A stretch of 64,000 nt of DNA from Deltaproteobacteria bacterium (GCA_021779135.1 JAJYBH010000001.1:25993-89992), one strand, 5' to 3'. Shown: positions 1 to 10,128, numbered from the stretch's first letter. Notes: generated by a model not told the origin, from the sequence alone. Numbers and translations: made by a program.

Positions 1-707
1 TGGAACGCCTGAACGTCTTCGGCCCCGGCGAGGCCGAGGTGGATGAGATGCTGGGTGGTATTGCCCGGCCGGACCAGGGTCTGTACCTGGGGATATGCGT
101 TACGTTTCCCTGGATGCGCATTACACTGCGGGCTGAAGCGGATGGTGACGACAAGGCCTCGGCACTGCTTGACCCCGCTGTCAGCCTGGTGCGGGAACGG
201 CTTCAGGAGTACGTCTTTTCGAATGGTGACCGTACCATCGACGAGATCATTGCCGAACTGTTCATCCGGAAGGGGATGACACTGTCGCTGGCGGAATCCT
301 GTACCGGCGGGATGATTGCCCAGAGAATCACCTCGATCTCCGGCAGTTCCCGTTATTTTCTGGAGGGGGCGGTAACCTACAGCAATGCCGCCAAGTCCCG
401 TCAGCTGGAGGTGGGGCCGGCGTTGCTGGCGGAAAAGGGCGCGGTCAGCCGCGAGGTGGCTTCGGCCATGGCCAAAGGGGTGCGCCGGGCCGCGGGCAGC
501 CATCTGGGACTGGCTGTCACCGGAATCGCCGGGCCGGACGGCGGCACCGACGACAAACCGGTCGGCACGGTGTTCATCTCCCTGGCGGCCCCGGACGGTT
601 GCTGGACCAAGCGTTTCCGGTTCAGCGGCAGTCGCGACGAAATCCGCATTATCACGACCTGGACGGCGCTTGACTGGCTGCGGCGCTACCTGCTTAAGAA
701 GGAGTAG
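1..707 (+). CDS. cinA: CinA-family protein (C-terminal part; 5' end outside window)
   Basis: The frame is already open at base 3, so the gene starts upstream of the window. Visible are the end of the N-terminal molybdopterin-binding-like (MoCF) part and the whole C-terminal CinA/PncC domain. The latter has the hallmark [10 protein letters not shown] and the later [14 protein letters not shown] motif. Domains of this type deamidate nicotinamide mononucleotide in pyridine nucleotide salvage. In the family the MoCF part may act as an ADP-ribose pyrophosphatase; that part is too truncated here to judge. cinA next to recA is a common bacterial arrangement, interrupted here by two small genes. A weak stem-loop follows the stop. 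Confidence 0.9.
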   Translation, partial: ERLNVFGPGEAEVDEMLGGIARPDQGLYLGICVTFPWMRITLRAEADGDDKASALLDPAVSLVRERLQEYVFSNGDRTIDEIIAELFIRKGMTLSLAESCTGGMIAQRITSISGSSRYFLEGAVTYSNAAKSRQLEVGPALLAEKGAVSREVASAMAKGVRRAAGSHLGLAVTGIAGPDGGTDDKPVGTVFISLAAPDGCWTKRFRFSGSRDEIRIITTWTALDWLRRYLLKKE

Positions 708-738
708 ATACGCTTTCATAAGTTGCTTGTCATCATCC

Positions 739-774
739 CCTCGTGGAACATGAAACGAGGCGGCAGCTTTTTTT
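739..774 (+). terminator. Weak terminator-like hairpin after cinA
   Basis: CCTCGT (739-744) pairs with ACGAGG (755-760). A seven-base T run follows, but seven bases after the stem (768-774), so this is an imperfect intrinsic terminator. Confidence 0.4.
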
Positions 775-899
775 CATCATAAATGTCACCTAGAGACGTA
801 TTGTGTCACCCTCCCGTGGTATCCTTCAAAAAGATTGTAACTGTTTGGATTTTGTATTTGTCAGTGCGGACATTTTGGCCCAAAGAAGGAGTACGTGCC

Positions 900-1745
900 A
901 TGACAAAAAGCGAGCTTATTCGGGTAGCTGTTTTTGAAGGAAAGCATATTCGCAAAATCTTGCATGAAGGCGAATGGTGGTTTGCAGTAATTGATATCGT
1001 GGAAGTACTCACCGGAAGCAGCATTCCTAAACGGTACTGGAGCGATCTCAAAAGAAAGCTTGCCAGGGAAGGCTATTTCGAGTTGTACGAAAAAATCGTA
1101 CAACTGAAATTCGAAGCAGCCGATGGCAAGTTCTACTCCACCGACTGCGCAGATACCGAGACGATGTTCCGTATCATCCAGTCCATCCCGTCACCCAAGG
1201 TAGAACCTCTGAAACGCTGGCTGGCCAAGGTCGGCAAGGAGCGGATCGACGAGATCGAAAATCCGGAACTCTCCATGGAGCGGATGAAGTCCCTCTACGA
1301 GAAAAAGGGCTATCCGAAAGATTGGATCGACAAACGGATGCGGGGGATAGCCGTCCGGCAGGACCTGACAGACGAATGGCAGAATCGAGGCGCCGGAACA
1401 AGCCTGGAGTATGCGATACTGACCAACGAGATCATGCAGGGGACGTTTGATCTGAAGGTGGAGGATTACAAGCAGGTCAAGGGATTGGAACGGGAAAATC
1501 TGCGCGATCACATGACCGACATTGAGTTGATCCTGACCATGCTGGCCGAGGCGACGACTACCAAGCTCCACCGCGACCGGGATTCAAAGGGATTCGAGCC
1601 GCTGAAAAAGGATGCCCAGGAGGGTGGAGCCGTGGCCGGCAGCACACGCAGGGATATTGAGAAGCGGTCGGGCAAGCCGGTGGTGACGGGAGAAAATTTC
1701 AAGGGATTGACGGGGAAAGGGCGGAAGAAGCCTGAAATTGGCTGA
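900..1745 (+). CDS. BRO-N domain protein, DinD-like
   Basis: 281 aa from the ATG at 900, which has GAAGGAG about six bases upstream; the open frame extends further 5' but without a ribosome site. The N-terminus (VAVFEGKHIRKILHEGEWWF) looks like the BRO-N fold of phage antirepressors. The C-terminal half (EYAILTNEIM, then DSKGFEPLKKDAQEGG and VAGSTRRDIEKRSGK) resembles the DNA-damage-inducible DinD family. Such genes are often tied to phage or SOS responses; the molecular role is not established. I saw no match to GGTTN2CN4GN3ACC, the LexA box reported for Geobacter sulfurreducens. Its place between cinA and recA suggests acquisition. Confidence 0.75.
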   Translation: MTKSELIRVAVFEGKHIRKILHEGEWWFAVIDIVEVLTGSSIPKRYWSDLKRKLAREGYFELYEKIVQLKFEAADGKFYSTDCADTETMFRIIQSIPSPKVEPLKRWLAKVGKERIDEIENPELSMERMKSLYEKKGYPKDWIDKRMRGIAVRQDLTDEWQNRGAGTSLEYAILTNEIMQGTFDLKVEDYKQVKGLERENLRDHMTDIELILTMLAEATTTKLHRDRDSKGFEPLKKDAQEGGAVAGSTRRDIEKRSGKPVVTGENFKGLTGKGRKKPEIG

Positions 1746-2063
1746 GGTTTGAAGAAGTGAAACCTAGGCATAATCATAAAATGTTTAGAAGTTAAATCTA
1801 TGGCTAAAGCCGGTAAAATCTGCTATGGCAAATAGACTGGATCGGACTGGGTGGCGCGCACCAGTAAGTGTTTAGGGCCGGTTTTGTTGCTGTTAGGGAT
1901 CGGATAGGTTTTGTGGGGTAAAGGCGTGGGATGGGTGCCGTGGCCTCTGGGGCTTGGATTAATGCAACAAAGCAAATTTGACCTTGATGAGGTATCTATC
2001 AAGTCGCATTCTATAACGAAAATGAAAAATTAGATGCCATTGGGCCCATTCCAAGGAGGAAGT
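1746..2063. other. Gene-free stretch
   Basis: 318 bases without a credible gene. All frames are broken by stops, base composition shifts towards A/T at its right end, and no tRNA, IS end or clear repeat is visible. A good ribosome site (AAGGAGGA, 2053-2060) at its right end belongs to the next gene. Confidence 0.6.
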
Positions 2064-2387
2064 ATGATAAATCTGGAAGCAATGAGGATTGTGGCAATTG
2101 AGAATGAATTGGCTCTGCATGAAAGTTCGACTGGTGTAATGTTGATGGAATTCCCCTCGATAGGAAAAGTTTTACCACTATTGTTGTCAGCTGATGAAGG
2201 AGAAACTTGGTGCCCTGAAGCCTCCGGCCCAGAAGTAAAAATGTGGGGTGGTCGAATTAGTTTGCAAGGTATAACGCTGGAAACGGAAATTCGAGACATG
2301 TACCGTGACTTAAGTCTTGGTTCACCAGATAAAATGTTGAAGGCTGCCAATGAATTGCAGTCGATGAATGGGACCATATTCTCTTAA
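2064..2387 (+). CDS. Hypothetical protein, 107 aa
   Basis: Start chosen at ATG 2064, three bases after the strong ribosome site AAGGAGGA; the frame runs ten codons further upstream without support. The protein has no signal peptide, membrane segment or motif I recognise. It contains a small hydrophobic core (GKVLPLLLSADEG) and a C-terminal helical stretch. Codons are richer in A/T than in recA next door, as in the flanking non-coding DNA, which fits recent arrival. It could be the remaining half of a two-gene module, but no partner is visible. Function unknown. Confidence 0.55.
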   Translation: MINLEAMRIVAIENELALHESSTGVMLMEFPSIGKVLPLLLSADEGETWCPEASGPEVKMWGGRISLQGITLETEIRDMYRDLSLGSPDKMLKAANELQSMNGTIFS

Positions 2388-2428
2388 AGAGGCAACAAAT
2401 TACGCACCAATTTGGAGGACTAATGAGT

Positions 2429-2450
2429 TACCAGTCTGAAATCACTGGTA
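2429..2450. promoter_or_regulatory. Inverted repeat upstream of recA
   Basis: TACCAGT (2429-2435) and ACTGGTA (2444-2450) are perfect 7-bp arms around eight bases, an operator-like geometry. It lies about 230 bp before recA, just after the hypothetical gene. It does not match GGTTN2CN4GN3ACC. Confidence 0.35.
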
Positions 2451-2476
2451 GGCATAACAAACCGGCCACCTAAAAT

Positions 2477-2636
2477 CATATCCAGGGAACTTACGAACTC
2501 TCGACCTTCGAGAAAATAGCACCAATGATTATTCCTGGATATGCTCGGCTCAACACACTTCATTCTCTTGTCAGTTGACCCAATCGAGAACCCCAGATAA
2601 AGCCTTGCGGGACAACGCCAGGATATGCTATTTTCT
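2477..2636. repeat. Nested inverted repeats before recA
   Basis: CATATCC (2477-2483) is complementary to GGATATG at both 2537-2543 and 2621-2627. AGAAAATAGC (2511-2520) is complementary to GCTATTTTCT (2627-2636). TCTCGA (2499-2504) pairs with TCGAGA (2508-2513). The last arm overlaps a possible recA promoter, so alternative leader folds are conceivable. Confidence 0.4.
2575..2634 (+). promoter_or_regulatory. Candidate recA promoters
   Basis: Two sigma70-like pairs: TTGACC (2575-2580), 17 bases, TAAAGC (2598-2603); and TTGCGG (2605-2610), 18 bases, TATTTT (2629-2634). Either would give a short leader before recA at 2681. I cannot choose between them. Confidence 0.35.
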
Positions 2637-2680
2637 AACCCTTTAAATTACCCATCCCACCTTTCAGGAGACATATACCA

Positions 2681-3703
2681 ATGGCGGAAAAAGATACGGC
2701 ATCGGATAAAAACAAGGCCATAGACCTGGCGCTCAGCCAGATTGAGAAACAGTTCGGCAAGGGTGCCATCATGCGGCTGGGCACGGATGAGGCGCTCCCG
2801 GGGGTGGAAGCCATTTCTACCGGTTCCATCTCCCTGGACATGGCTCTGGGAGTGGGTGGCGTGCCGCGCGGCAGGATCGTGGAAATATACGGACCAGAGT
2901 CTTCCGGCAAGACGACCCTGGCTCTGCACATTGTGGCCGAGGCCATGAAGAGCGGTGGCATCGCCGCCTTCGTGGATGCTGAGCACGCCCTGGACATCGG
3001 CTACGCCCGCAAGCTGGGGGTCAAGACCGATGACCTGCTGGTATCCCAGCCGGACACCGGCGAGCAGGCCCTGGAAATCGCCGAGACCCTGGTGCGCAGC
3101 GGCGCCATCGATGTGCTGGTGATCGATTCGGTGGCGGCACTGGTGCCCAAGGCCGAGATCGAAGGCGACATGGGCGATTCCCACATGGGCCTTCAGGCCC
3201 GCCTGATGTCCCAGGCCCTGCGAAAATTGACCGGCATCATCTCCAAGTCCAATTGCTGCGTGATCTTTATCAACCAGATCCGCATGAAGATCGGTGTCAT
3301 GTTCGGCAATCCCGAAACCACTACCGGCGGCAACGCCCTCAAGTTCTACGCCTCGGTGCGCATGGATATCCGCAAGATTGCCACCCTGAAGCAGGGGGAT
3401 GCCGTAATCGGTTCCCGCACCCGCGTCAAGGTCGTCAAGAACAAGGTGGCCCCCCCTTTCAAAGAGGTGGAGTTCGATATCCTTTACGGTGAAGGTATCT
3501 CCCGCACCGGTGATGTGCTGGACCTGGCGGTGGACAGGGGCATCGTCGACAAGAGCGGAGCCTGGTTCTCCTACGGTAAGGAACGTATCGGACAGGGTCG
3601 CGAAAACTCTCGCACCTGGTTGACCGAGCACCCTGAAACACTGGCCGAGATCGAAGGAAAGCTCATGGACCTGCTCAAGGCTCCACTGGTCGCCAAAAAG
3701 TAG
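2681..3703 (+). CDS. recA: Recombinase RecA
   Basis: 340 aa, near the usual 350. RecA coats single-stranded DNA, drives homologous strand exchange using ATP, and triggers LexA cleavage. The Walker A motif GPESSGKTT is at residues 71-79, Walker B is [10 protein letters not shown], and the DNA-binding loop regions ([11 protein letters not shown] and [18 protein letters not shown]) are intact. The ATG at 2681 follows CAGGAG. It precedes the PilT-like gene by 11 bases, and recX lies one gene further on; RecX usually restrains RecA. Confidence 0.98.
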   Translation: MAEKDTASDKNKAIDLALSQIEKQFGKGAIMRLGTDEALPGVEAISTGSISLDMALGVGGVPRGRIVEIYGPESSGKTTLALHIVAEAMKSGGIAAFVDAEHALDIGYARKLGVKTDDLLVSQPDTGEQALEIAETLVRSGAIDVLVIDSVAALVPKAEIEGDMGDSHMGLQARLMSQALRKLTGIISKSNCCVIFINQIRMKIGVMFGNPETTTGGNALKFYASVRMDIRKIATLKQGDAVIGSRTRVKVVKNKVAPPFKEVEFDILYGEGISRTGDVLDLAVDRGIVDKSGAWFSYGKERIGQGRENSRTWLTEHPETLAEIEGKLMDLLKAPLVAKK

Positions 3704-3714
3704 TCGGAGGGAAC

Positions 3715-4869
3715 ATGGATCTGAATGAAATACTGACGATCGCCGTCAAGGCCAAGGGCTCGGATATACATATCAAGACCGGGTTGCCTCCCATCGTCCG
3801 TATCGATGGCCGGTTGCACCCGATCCCCAACGCCCCCCGGCTTTCTCCCGACGTTGTCAATGGCATGAGTCAGGGTATGATGAATGATCGGCAGAGGCGG
3901 ATATTCGAGGAGAATTCGGAGGTCGATCTGGCCTATGCCGTTCCGGGACTGGGGCGTTTCAGGGTCAGCGTGTATCGACAGCGCGGCACTACCGCGATGG
4001 TGTTCCGCTCCATCTCCTTTGTCATACCGTCACTCTCTGGGCTCAACCTGCCGCCGGTTCTGCAGAAGATCTGCCAGGAGGAGCGCGGACTGGTGCTGGT
4101 GACCGGTACCACCGGTTCCGGCAAGTCTTCTACCCTGGCAGCGATGATCGACTATATCAACCAGAACCGCACCTGCAACATCATCACCATCGAAGACCCG
4201 GTCGAGTTCCTGCATCGCGACAACAAGAGCATCATCAGCCAGCGTGAGGTGGGATCGGATACGCCCTCCTTCTCCGGCGCCCTCAAGGGAGCCCTGCGGC
4301 AGGACCCCGATGTTATCCTGGTGGGCGAGATGCGCGACTACGAGACGATTGAGACCGCAATGACCGCTGCCGAGACCGGCCACCTGGTCATGTCAACCCT
4401 GCACACCATGGATGCCGCCGAGACGGTAAACCGCATCATCGGCGTGTTTCCTCCCTACCATCAGCGCCAGGTCCGCATCCAGCTGGCAAGTGTTATCAAA
4501 GGGGTCATCTCCCAGAGGCTGGTGCCGAAATCCGATGGTAAAGGACGTGTTCCGGCGGTGGAGGTCATGCTGGGGACCGGCCGCATACGCGAATGCATCG
4601 ATGACAAGGACAAGACCAAGCAGTTGCATGATGCCATTGCACAGGGATTTGTCAGCTATGGCATGCAGACCTTTGACCAGTCATTGATGAAACTCTACAC
4701 GGCTAACCTGATCTCCTATGAAGAGGCGGTGCGGCAGAGTTCCAACCCGGACGACTTCGCCCTCAAGGTCTCCGGTATCTCGGGCACCTCGGATGCCTCC
4801 TGGGAAGGCTTCGAGAGCAAGGAAGACCCGGTTGCGGAACCGGAACCGCTTGAAATCGAGAAGTTCTGA
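3715..4869 (+). CDS. pilT: PilT-family type IV pilus retraction ATPase
   Basis: 384 aa hexameric secretion-ATPase type protein, expected on the cytoplasmic side of the inner membrane, where PilT/PilU proteins power pilus retraction. Seen: Walker A GTTGSGKSST (131-140), Asp box DPVE (161-164), Walker B ILVGEMRD (201-208), His box TGHLVMSTLH (221-230). The C-terminal 40 or so residues are acidic and Glu/Pro-rich, unlike classical PilT. That suggests a paralogue of the PilT/PilU type rather than the sole motor. Ribosome site GGAGGG precedes the ATG. No other pilus genes are nearby. Confidence 0.9.
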   Translation: MDLNEILTIAVKAKGSDIHIKTGLPPIVRIDGRLHPIPNAPRLSPDVVNGMSQGMMNDRQRRIFEENSEVDLAYAVPGLGRFRVSVYRQRGTTAMVFRSISFVIPSLSGLNLPPVLQKICQEERGLVLVTGTTGSGKSSTLAAMIDYINQNRTCNIITIEDPVEFLHRDNKSIISQREVGSDTPSFSGALKGALRQDPDVILVGEMRDYETIETAMTAAETGHLVMSTLHTMDAAETVNRIIGVFPPYHQRQVRIQLASVIKGVISQRLVPKSDGKGRVPAVEVMLGTGRIRECIDDKDKTKQLHDAIAQGFVSYGMQTFDQSLMKLYTANLISYEEAVRQSSNPDDFALKVSGISGTSDASWEGFESKEDPVAEPEPLEIEKF

Positions 4870-5335
4870 ACCCTCTTCTCCGGAACGGGCGTACCTGTAT
4901 GCGCTACGCATTCTGACCGCGCGGGATTATACGGTGTCCCGGCTGCAGGAAAAGCTCCGTGGCAGGGATTTTGATCTGGCGGATATCGAGACCGCACTCG
5001 GGCGACTGGTCTCGGAGGGGTGGGTGGACGACCGCCGTTTTGCCGAACGCTTTGCCGAATCGGCGCTGGCGTCCGGGCGTTACTACGGCGCCCGTTTGCG
5101 GCAGGAGATGCGACGGCGGGGACTGCCGTCCGAACTGGTGTCCGAGGTGCTCGGACAACTCCTGGCGGATCATGATGAAGTCGAGGAAGTATGCGCAATC
5201 GTTGAACACCGTTTCAGCGGTTTTTCATTTTCCGCTGCCAGCGACAAGGAAAAACGCCGGGCGGTAGGTTTTCTGCAACGCCGCGGGTTCTCTCTTTCCG
5301 CGATAATGCGTGCCCTGCGGACAACGGAGCTGTAA
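4850..5335 (+). CDS. recX: Regulatory protein RecX
   Basis: About 161 aa if it starts at TTG 4850, overlapping the end of the pilT-like gene by 20 bases. The frame is open back to an ATG at 4718, but that part is a shadow of the pilT-like gene rich in Arg and Pro. RecX repeats of three-helix type are visible: ALRILTARDYTVSRLQEKL, then GWVDDRRFAERFAES, GARLRQEMRRRGLPS, and a C-terminal FLQRRGFSLSAI repeat. RecX binds RecA filaments and modulates them. The start is uncertain, since no strong ribosome site is seen; translational coupling to the upstream gene is likely. Confidence 0.87.
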   Translation: MKSRSSEPSSPERAYLYALRILTARDYTVSRLQEKLRGRDFDLADIETALGRLVSEGWVDDRRFAERFAESALASGRYYGARLRQEMRRRGLPSELVSEVLGQLLADHDEVEEVCAIVEHRFSGFSFSAASDKEKRRAVGFLQRRGFSLSAIMRALRTTEL

Positions 5336-5364
5336 AGAAAAATTTCTAAGTGTTGAGGATACAG

Positions 5365-7998
5365 ATGACAGGCAGAGAGATTCGCGCACGATTTCTGAAA
5401 TATTTTGAGGATCGGGGACATGTGGTGGTCCCCAGCTCGGGGATCCTCCCCAAGAACGACCCGACTCTGATGTTTACCAATGCCGGCATGAACCAGTTCA
5501 AGGACTGTTTCCTGGGTCTGGAGGATCGCGGCTATTACCGGGCAGCCAGTTCGCAGAAGTGCGTGCGGGCCGGCGGCAAGCACAATGACCTGGAGAATGT
5601 GGGGCGCACCGCCCGCCATCATACCTTCTTCGAGATGCTGGGCAACTTTTCCTTCGGCGACTACTTCAAGAAAGAGGCCATCGCCTTTGCCTGGGAATTT
5701 CTCACCGTCGACCTGGGGCTGGACAAGAGCCGCCTGTATGTGACGGTCTACACCGATGACGACGAGGCCGCCGACCTCTGGCACCTGCAGGAAGGTGTGC
5801 CGCGTGAGCGGATCTACCGCTTCGGCGAGAAGGACAACTTCTGGTCAATGGGGGATACCGGCCCCTGCGGCCCCTGTACAGAAATCTTCTGGGACAACGG
5901 TCCCGAGGTGGGCTGCGGCTCTCCAGACTGTGCCGTGGGATGCGACTGCGACCGCTACATGGAGATCTGGAACAATGTCTTCATGCAGTTCAACCGCTCA
6001 GCCGACGGTGTCCTGACGCCGCTGCCCAAGCCCTCCGTCGATACCGGCATGGGGTTGGAGCGCATCACGACCGTCATGCAGGGGGTGCACTCCAACTACG
6101 ATACCGATCTGCTGCAGGGGATCATCCGACACATCGAGCGTCACAGCGGTAAAACGTATGGCGACAATGAGAAAGACAATGTCTCCATGCGGGTCATAGC
6201 CGATCACTGCCGTGCCGTGACTTTCCTGATCTGTGACGGGGCCCTGCCCAGCAACGAGGGGCGCGGCTATGTGCTGCGACGCATCATGCGCCGCGCCGCC
6301 CGTCATGCCAAGATGCTGGGGGTGGGCGAACCGTTGCTCTACAGGATGGTGGAGGCGGTACGCGAAATGATGGGGGATGCCTATCCGGAACTGGCCGAGC
6401 GCGAGGCCTATATCAAGAAGGTGGTTCTGGCGGAAGAGGAACGCTTCACCGAGACCCTTGATCGCGGCCTCGGGATTCTCAACGATGAAGTGGCAGCGTT
6501 GCGTATCAGCGGAAAAACGGTAATTCCGGGCGACGTGCTCTTCAAGCTGTACGATACCTTCGGTTTCCCGGTCGATCTGACGGCTGATATCGTGGAATCG
6601 GAAGGTTTTACGGTTGATGAAGCCGGTTTCGGGGCCTGCATGGAAAAACAGCGCGAGCTGGGCCGCGAACACTGGAAAGGTTCCGGGGCTGAGGGAATTG
6701 CCGACATCTACAAGGCAATACACAATCGTGGTGTTCATTCCCAGTTTGTCGGCTATGACGCCCTGCTGGCCTATTCTCCGATACTGGCGCTGGTGCGTGG
6801 TGGCGTTGAAGCCAACACTGCAACGGCCGGCGACCAGGTGGATGTGATCGTGGAATCGACGCCTTTCTACGGTGAATCAGGTGGACAGGCAGGTGATGGC
6901 GGCCTGATCTCCTCCGGAAGCGCTCATCTGGAGGTTGTGGATACCAGTCGGCCATTTGTTGACCTGATAGTCCATCATTGCCTCGTCAAGGAAGGGTCAC
7001 TGCGGGTTGGTGATGCGGTCAATCTGACCGTCAACGGCGCTACCCGCGCTGCCACGGCGCGCAATCACACCGCCACGCACCTGCTCCAGACCGCCCTGCG
7101 CCAGGTGCTGGGGGAGCATGTCAAGCAGGCCGGTTCACTGGTGTCTCCAGACCGTCTGCGTTTCGACTTTACCCATTTCTCCGCCATGACCACCGACGAG
7201 CTCAGGCAGGTGGAGGGTCTGGTCAATGGCTATGTCATGGAGAATGCCCCGGTGGCTACCAACCAGATGCCGATCAGTGAAGCCATCGAAGCCGGGGCAA
7301 CGGCCCTGTTCGATGAAAAATACGGTGATTCGGTGCGCGTGGTCCGTGTGGGCGATGTCAGCATGGAGTTGTGCGGCGGCACCCACGTTCGGGCGGCTGG
7401 CGACATTGGTCTGTTCAAGATCGTCTCGGAAGCCGGGATTGCCGCGGGGGTACGCCGCATCGAAGCTCTGACCGGGACCGGCGCGCTCGGTTTCGTCCGG
7501 CAGATGGAGGATGAACAGCGGGCGATGGCGGCACTGCTCAAGGCCGAGGGAGGCAACCCGCTGGACCGGCTGGAAAAGCTGCTGCTCCGCCAGAGGGAGT
7601 TACAGCGCGAGATCGAGTCGCTCCAGGGGCGCCTCAACGCCGCGGCGTCCGGGGATCTGCTGTCGCAGGTTGTTGAGGTCAACGGCATAAGACTGCTGGC
7701 GGTACAGGTACAGGTCGAGGATATCAAGGGGTTGCGTGACCTGTCCGATACCCTCAAGGAGCGTATGGGTGAAGGGGTTGTCATCCTGGGCGCCGAGATC
7801 GGCGGCAAGGCCAATTTGCTGGTTGCCGTCAGCAAAGAATTGAGTGCAACAATAAAAGCCGGTGATATAATCAAACAACTGGCACCGATTGTGGGAGGAA
7901 GTGGCGGCGGCAAGCCCGAATTGGCCCAGGCCGGCGGAAACCTTCCCGGCAAGATTGGTGAAGCCCTGGCTGCGACAGCACGGATACTCGGACGCTAG
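5365..7998 (+). CDS. alaS: Alanyl-tRNA synthetase
   Basis: 877 aa from ATG 5365, which follows GAGG by six bases; a GTG 15 bases earlier is less likely. The enzyme charges tRNA-Ala and edits Ser/Gly mischarging. The N-terminal class II catalytic domain ([44 protein letters not shown]) is complete. The editing domain has HTATHLLQ and CGGTH for zinc. The C-terminal C-Ala domain ends in [15 protein letters not shown]. It follows recX by 29 bases and is probably co-transcribed with the upstream genes. Confidence 0.98.
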   Translation: MTGREIRARFLKYFEDRGHVVVPSSGILPKNDPTLMFTNAGMNQFKDCFLGLEDRGYYRAASSQKCVRAGGKHNDLENVGRTARHHTFFEMLGNFSFGDYFKKEAIAFAWEFLTVDLGLDKSRLYVTVYTDDDEAADLWHLQEGVPRERIYRFGEKDNFWSMGDTGPCGPCTEIFWDNGPEVGCGSPDCAVGCDCDRYMEIWNNVFMQFNRSADGVLTPLPKPSVDTGMGLERITTVMQGVHSNYDTDLLQGIIRHIERHSGKTYGDNEKDNVSMRVIADHCRAVTFLICDGALPSNEGRGYVLRRIMRRAARHAKMLGVGEPLLYRMVEAVREMMGDAYPELAEREAYIKKVVLAEEERFTETLDRGLGILNDEVAALRISGKTVIPGDVLFKLYDTFGFPVDLTADIVESEGFTVDEAGFGACMEKQRELGREHWKGSGAEGIADIYKAIHNRGVHSQFVGYDALLAYSPILALVRGGVEANTATAGDQVDVIVESTPFYGESGGQAGDGGLISSGSAHLEVVDTSRPFVDLIVHHCLVKEGSLRVGDAVNLTVNGATRAATARNHTATHLLQTALRQVLGEHVKQAGSLVSPDRLRFDFTHFSAMTTDELRQVEGLVNGYVMENAPVATNQMPISEAIEAGATALFDEKYGDSVRVVRVGDVSMELCGGTHVRAAGDIGLFKIVSEAGIAAGVRRIEALTGTGALGFVRQMEDEQRAMAALLKAEGGNPLDRLEKLLLRQRELQREIESLQGRLNAAASGDLLSQVVEVNGIRLLAVQVQVEDIKGLRDLSDTLKERMGEGVVILGAEIGGKANLLVAVSKELSATIKAGDIIKQLAPIVGGSGGGKPELAQAGGNLPGKIGEALAATARILGR

Positions 7999-8028
7999 GA
8001 GCCTGGTTCATTCGTCACGAGGTTTGCA

Positions 8029-9147
8029 ATGATATTACAACACCTGCATAACGAGGCGCCCACCCCGCAAAAAAATCCGACAACCATCCTGATTGTGGAC
8101 GATGAGTCCGTCATCAGGGATCTTTGTGCGAAGGCCCTCAGCAGCTACAATGTGTTTCAGGCCGGTTCCTGTCTGGAGGCCATGAATATCTATGAAAACG
8201 AATCCGTAGACCTGATCCTCACCGATGTCATGATGCCTGGCGGCACCGGGCTTGATCTCCTGCGGCAGATCAAGCATATTGATCCCACGGCCGTCGTTGT
8301 AATCATGACCGGGTTTGTTGAAAAGGATATTATTCTCGAAGCGCTCAAAGAGGGCGCCGATGATTTTATCAACAAGCCTCTCAATTTATTGCAGTTGAGA
8401 ACAGCCGTCGAGAAGGCCATTGCAAAGAAAATACTTAAAGAAGAACTTGCAAATCTGAAAAAACTGGATCACCTCAAGAGTATCTTCCTCTCGCTCATCT
8501 CCCATAAACTCCGCACGCCGATCACTTCAATCTCACTGTTTCTGCAGGATATTCAGCACGGCGTCTATGATATGAATGATCCTTCATTTGCACAGAATGT
8601 GCGGATGATCAATGAAGAAACCCTGTATCTGAGCCGCATGGTGGGCGACCTTCTTGCTTTCAGCCAGGTAATGGATGTGAGGGGGGTACAGCGCGAGGCA
8701 TGTGATCTCAACTTTATCGTGGCCTCGGTACTGCAGGGATCCATGGAGGCGCAAAGCAAACCCGGCATTGAGACGGATTTTCATGAAGTGCCGCTGCCCC
8801 CATTACAGCTGGACCGGAAAAAAATCACCTTTGCTTTGCAGCAGGTCATCGAGAATGCCTACAAATTTTCAGGTGAGGTAGGTCACGTTACCATCTCCCT
8901 GCTCGATGCCGGCGACCAGGTGTGTATAATTGTTACTGATACCGGGGTCGGGATGGCCCGTGACGAGATCCACAAGGTGTTTGAAAAATTCTATCAGATC
9001 GATCCCTGTAATACCGGCCAGGTGCGGGGCTTTGGTCTGGGGTTGTATTATGCGCGGGAGTTTATCCGGCTGCATGGGGGCAGTATCAATCTGGACAGCC
9101 AACCCGGTTTGGGAGCCACGGTTACGATAATGCTGCCGATGCAATAA
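8029..9147 (+). CDS. Hybrid receiver-histidine kinase
   Basis: 372 aa soluble two-component protein with the receiver first. Receiver at about 19-135: acidic VDD near 23-25, phospho-accepting Asp66 in LILTDVMMPGG, Lys116 in NKPL. HisKA at about 145-210 with His159 in SHKLRTP. HATPase_c at about 250-372 with the N box VIENAYKFS, DTGVGM and GFGLGLYYA. There is no membrane segment or separate sensor domain, so the signal probably arrives through phosphorylation of the receiver by another kinase. It follows alaS by 30 bases and ends at a strong terminator. Partner unknown. Confidence 0.9.
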   Translation: MILQHLHNEAPTPQKNPTTILIVDDESVIRDLCAKALSSYNVFQAGSCLEAMNIYENESVDLILTDVMMPGGTGLDLLRQIKHIDPTAVVVIMTGFVEKDIILEALKEGADDFINKPLNLLQLRTAVEKAIAKKILKEELANLKKLDHLKSIFLSLISHKLRTPITSISLFLQDIQHGVYDMNDPSFAQNVRMINEETLYLSRMVGDLLAFSQVMDVRGVQREACDLNFIVASVLQGSMEAQSKPGIETDFHEVPLPPLQLDRKKITFALQQVIENAYKFSGEVGHVTISLLDAGDQVCIIVTDTGVGMARDEIHKVFEKFYQIDPCNTGQVRGFGLGLYYAREFIRLHGGSINLDSQPGLGATVTIMLPMQ

Positions 9148-9176
9148 CCTTTTGAGGTTTTGCGAATTCTACGTTA

Positions 9177-9213
9177 AACTGCCAGCTTTAAGGTTGGCAG
9201 TTTTATTTTTTTT
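9177..9213 (+). terminator. Intrinsic terminator
   Basis: AACTGCCA (9177-9184) pairs with TGGCAGTT (9195-9202), followed by a run of mostly T to 9213. It closes the recA-to-kinase block and separates it from the arginine operon. Confidence 0.85.
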
Positions 9214-9249
9214 ATCGCACGTATCCCGCATCCGGGGAAAAGAGACGAT

Positions 9250-10128
9250 ATGAAACATCTGATAGAAAAAGCCACGACGTTGATGGAGGCGCTGCCCTAC
9301 ATCCGGCGCTTCGCCGGCAGGACATTTGTTATCAAGTACGGCGGCCACGCCATGTCGGACGAGAAGCTGAAAGAGTCGTTTGCCCTGGACGTGATCATGC
9401 TGAAGTCACTGGGAATCAATGCCGTCATCGTGCATGGTGGCGGCCCGCAGATCAACGAGACCCTTAAGCGTTACGGCATCGTCTCTGAATTTGTCAGGGG
9501 CATGCGGGTGACCGATGCCGAAACCATGTCAGTGGTGGAGATGGTGCTGGTTGGTCAGGTCAACCGGGAAGTGGTTGGCTATCTCAACCAGCATGGCGGT
9601 CGCGCAGTCGGGCTGTCCGGCAAGGACGGTACCCTGCTGCTTGCCGAGAAGCTTCTTCAGGAGGTTACCGGAGACGATGGCGCAGTGGAGCTGGTTGACA
9701 TCGGCTACGTCGGTGATGTGGTCAAGGTCAATACCGACCTGATCGCAACCCTGGAAAACGGGAAATATATCCCGGTCATTGCGCCGGTGGGAGTCGGCCA
9801 GGATGGGGAAAGCTACAATATCAACGCCGACCTGGTTGCCGGACGGGTTGCCGCGGCGCTTAATGCGGAAAAGCTGATTCTTTTGACAGACATTGAAGGT
9901 GTCAAGGACACGAACGGCAGGCTCCTGGGAAGTCTTTCGGTAGCTGAATTGCACTGCCAGATCGAGCAGGGCGCCATTACGGGTGGAATGATCCCCAAGG
10001 TGGTCTGTTGCGCCGATGCACTAGGGGATGGCGTCAAGAAGGCCCATATCATCGATGGGAGAGTGCCCCATGCCGTGCTGCTTGAAATATTTACCGACGT
10101 CGGTATCGGGACGGAGATCACCAAATAG
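9250..10128 (+). CDS. argB: Acetylglutamate kinase
   Basis: 292 aa, normal length. Phosphorylates N-acetylglutamate, the second step of arginine synthesis via acetylated intermediates. Seen: [10 protein letters not shown] near residue 27, the substrate loop VHGGGPQIN, and the C-terminal GGMIPKV. First gene of the arg cluster, just after a terminator, so a promoter should lie in 9213-9249, though I see no convincing one. The proteins of this family that respond to arginine carry an extra N-terminal helix; the N-terminus here ([16 protein letters not shown]) is of that longer type. Confidence 0.97.
   Translation: MKHLIEKATTLMEALPYIRRFAGRTFVIKYGGHAMSDEKLKESFALDVIMLKSLGINAVIVHGGGPQINETLKRYGIVSEFVRGMRVTDAETMSVVEMVLVGQVNREVVGYLNQHGGRAVGLSGKDGTLLLAEKLLQEVTGDDGAVELVDIGYVGDVVKVNTDLIATLENGKYIPVIAPVGVGQDGESYNINADLVAGRVAAALNAEKLILLTDIEGVKDTNGRLLGSLSVAELHCQIEQGAITGGMIPKVVCCADALGDGVKKAHIIDGRVPHAVLLEIFTDVGIGTEITK

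Noticed and set aside
2429-2450. LexA box before recA
   Set aside because: The dyad TACCAGT-N8-ACTGGTA does not fit GGTTN2CN4GN3ACC or the E. coli CTG-N10-CAG form.
2648-3631. 327-aa open frame on minus opposite recA
   Set aside because: Mirror of recA codon structure; low-complexity His/Gly/Leu composition and no ribosome site.
4718-4849. N-terminal extension of recX to ATG 4718
   Set aside because: The Arg/Pro/Ser-rich sequence is a frame shadow of the pilT-like gene; RecX homology begins only later.
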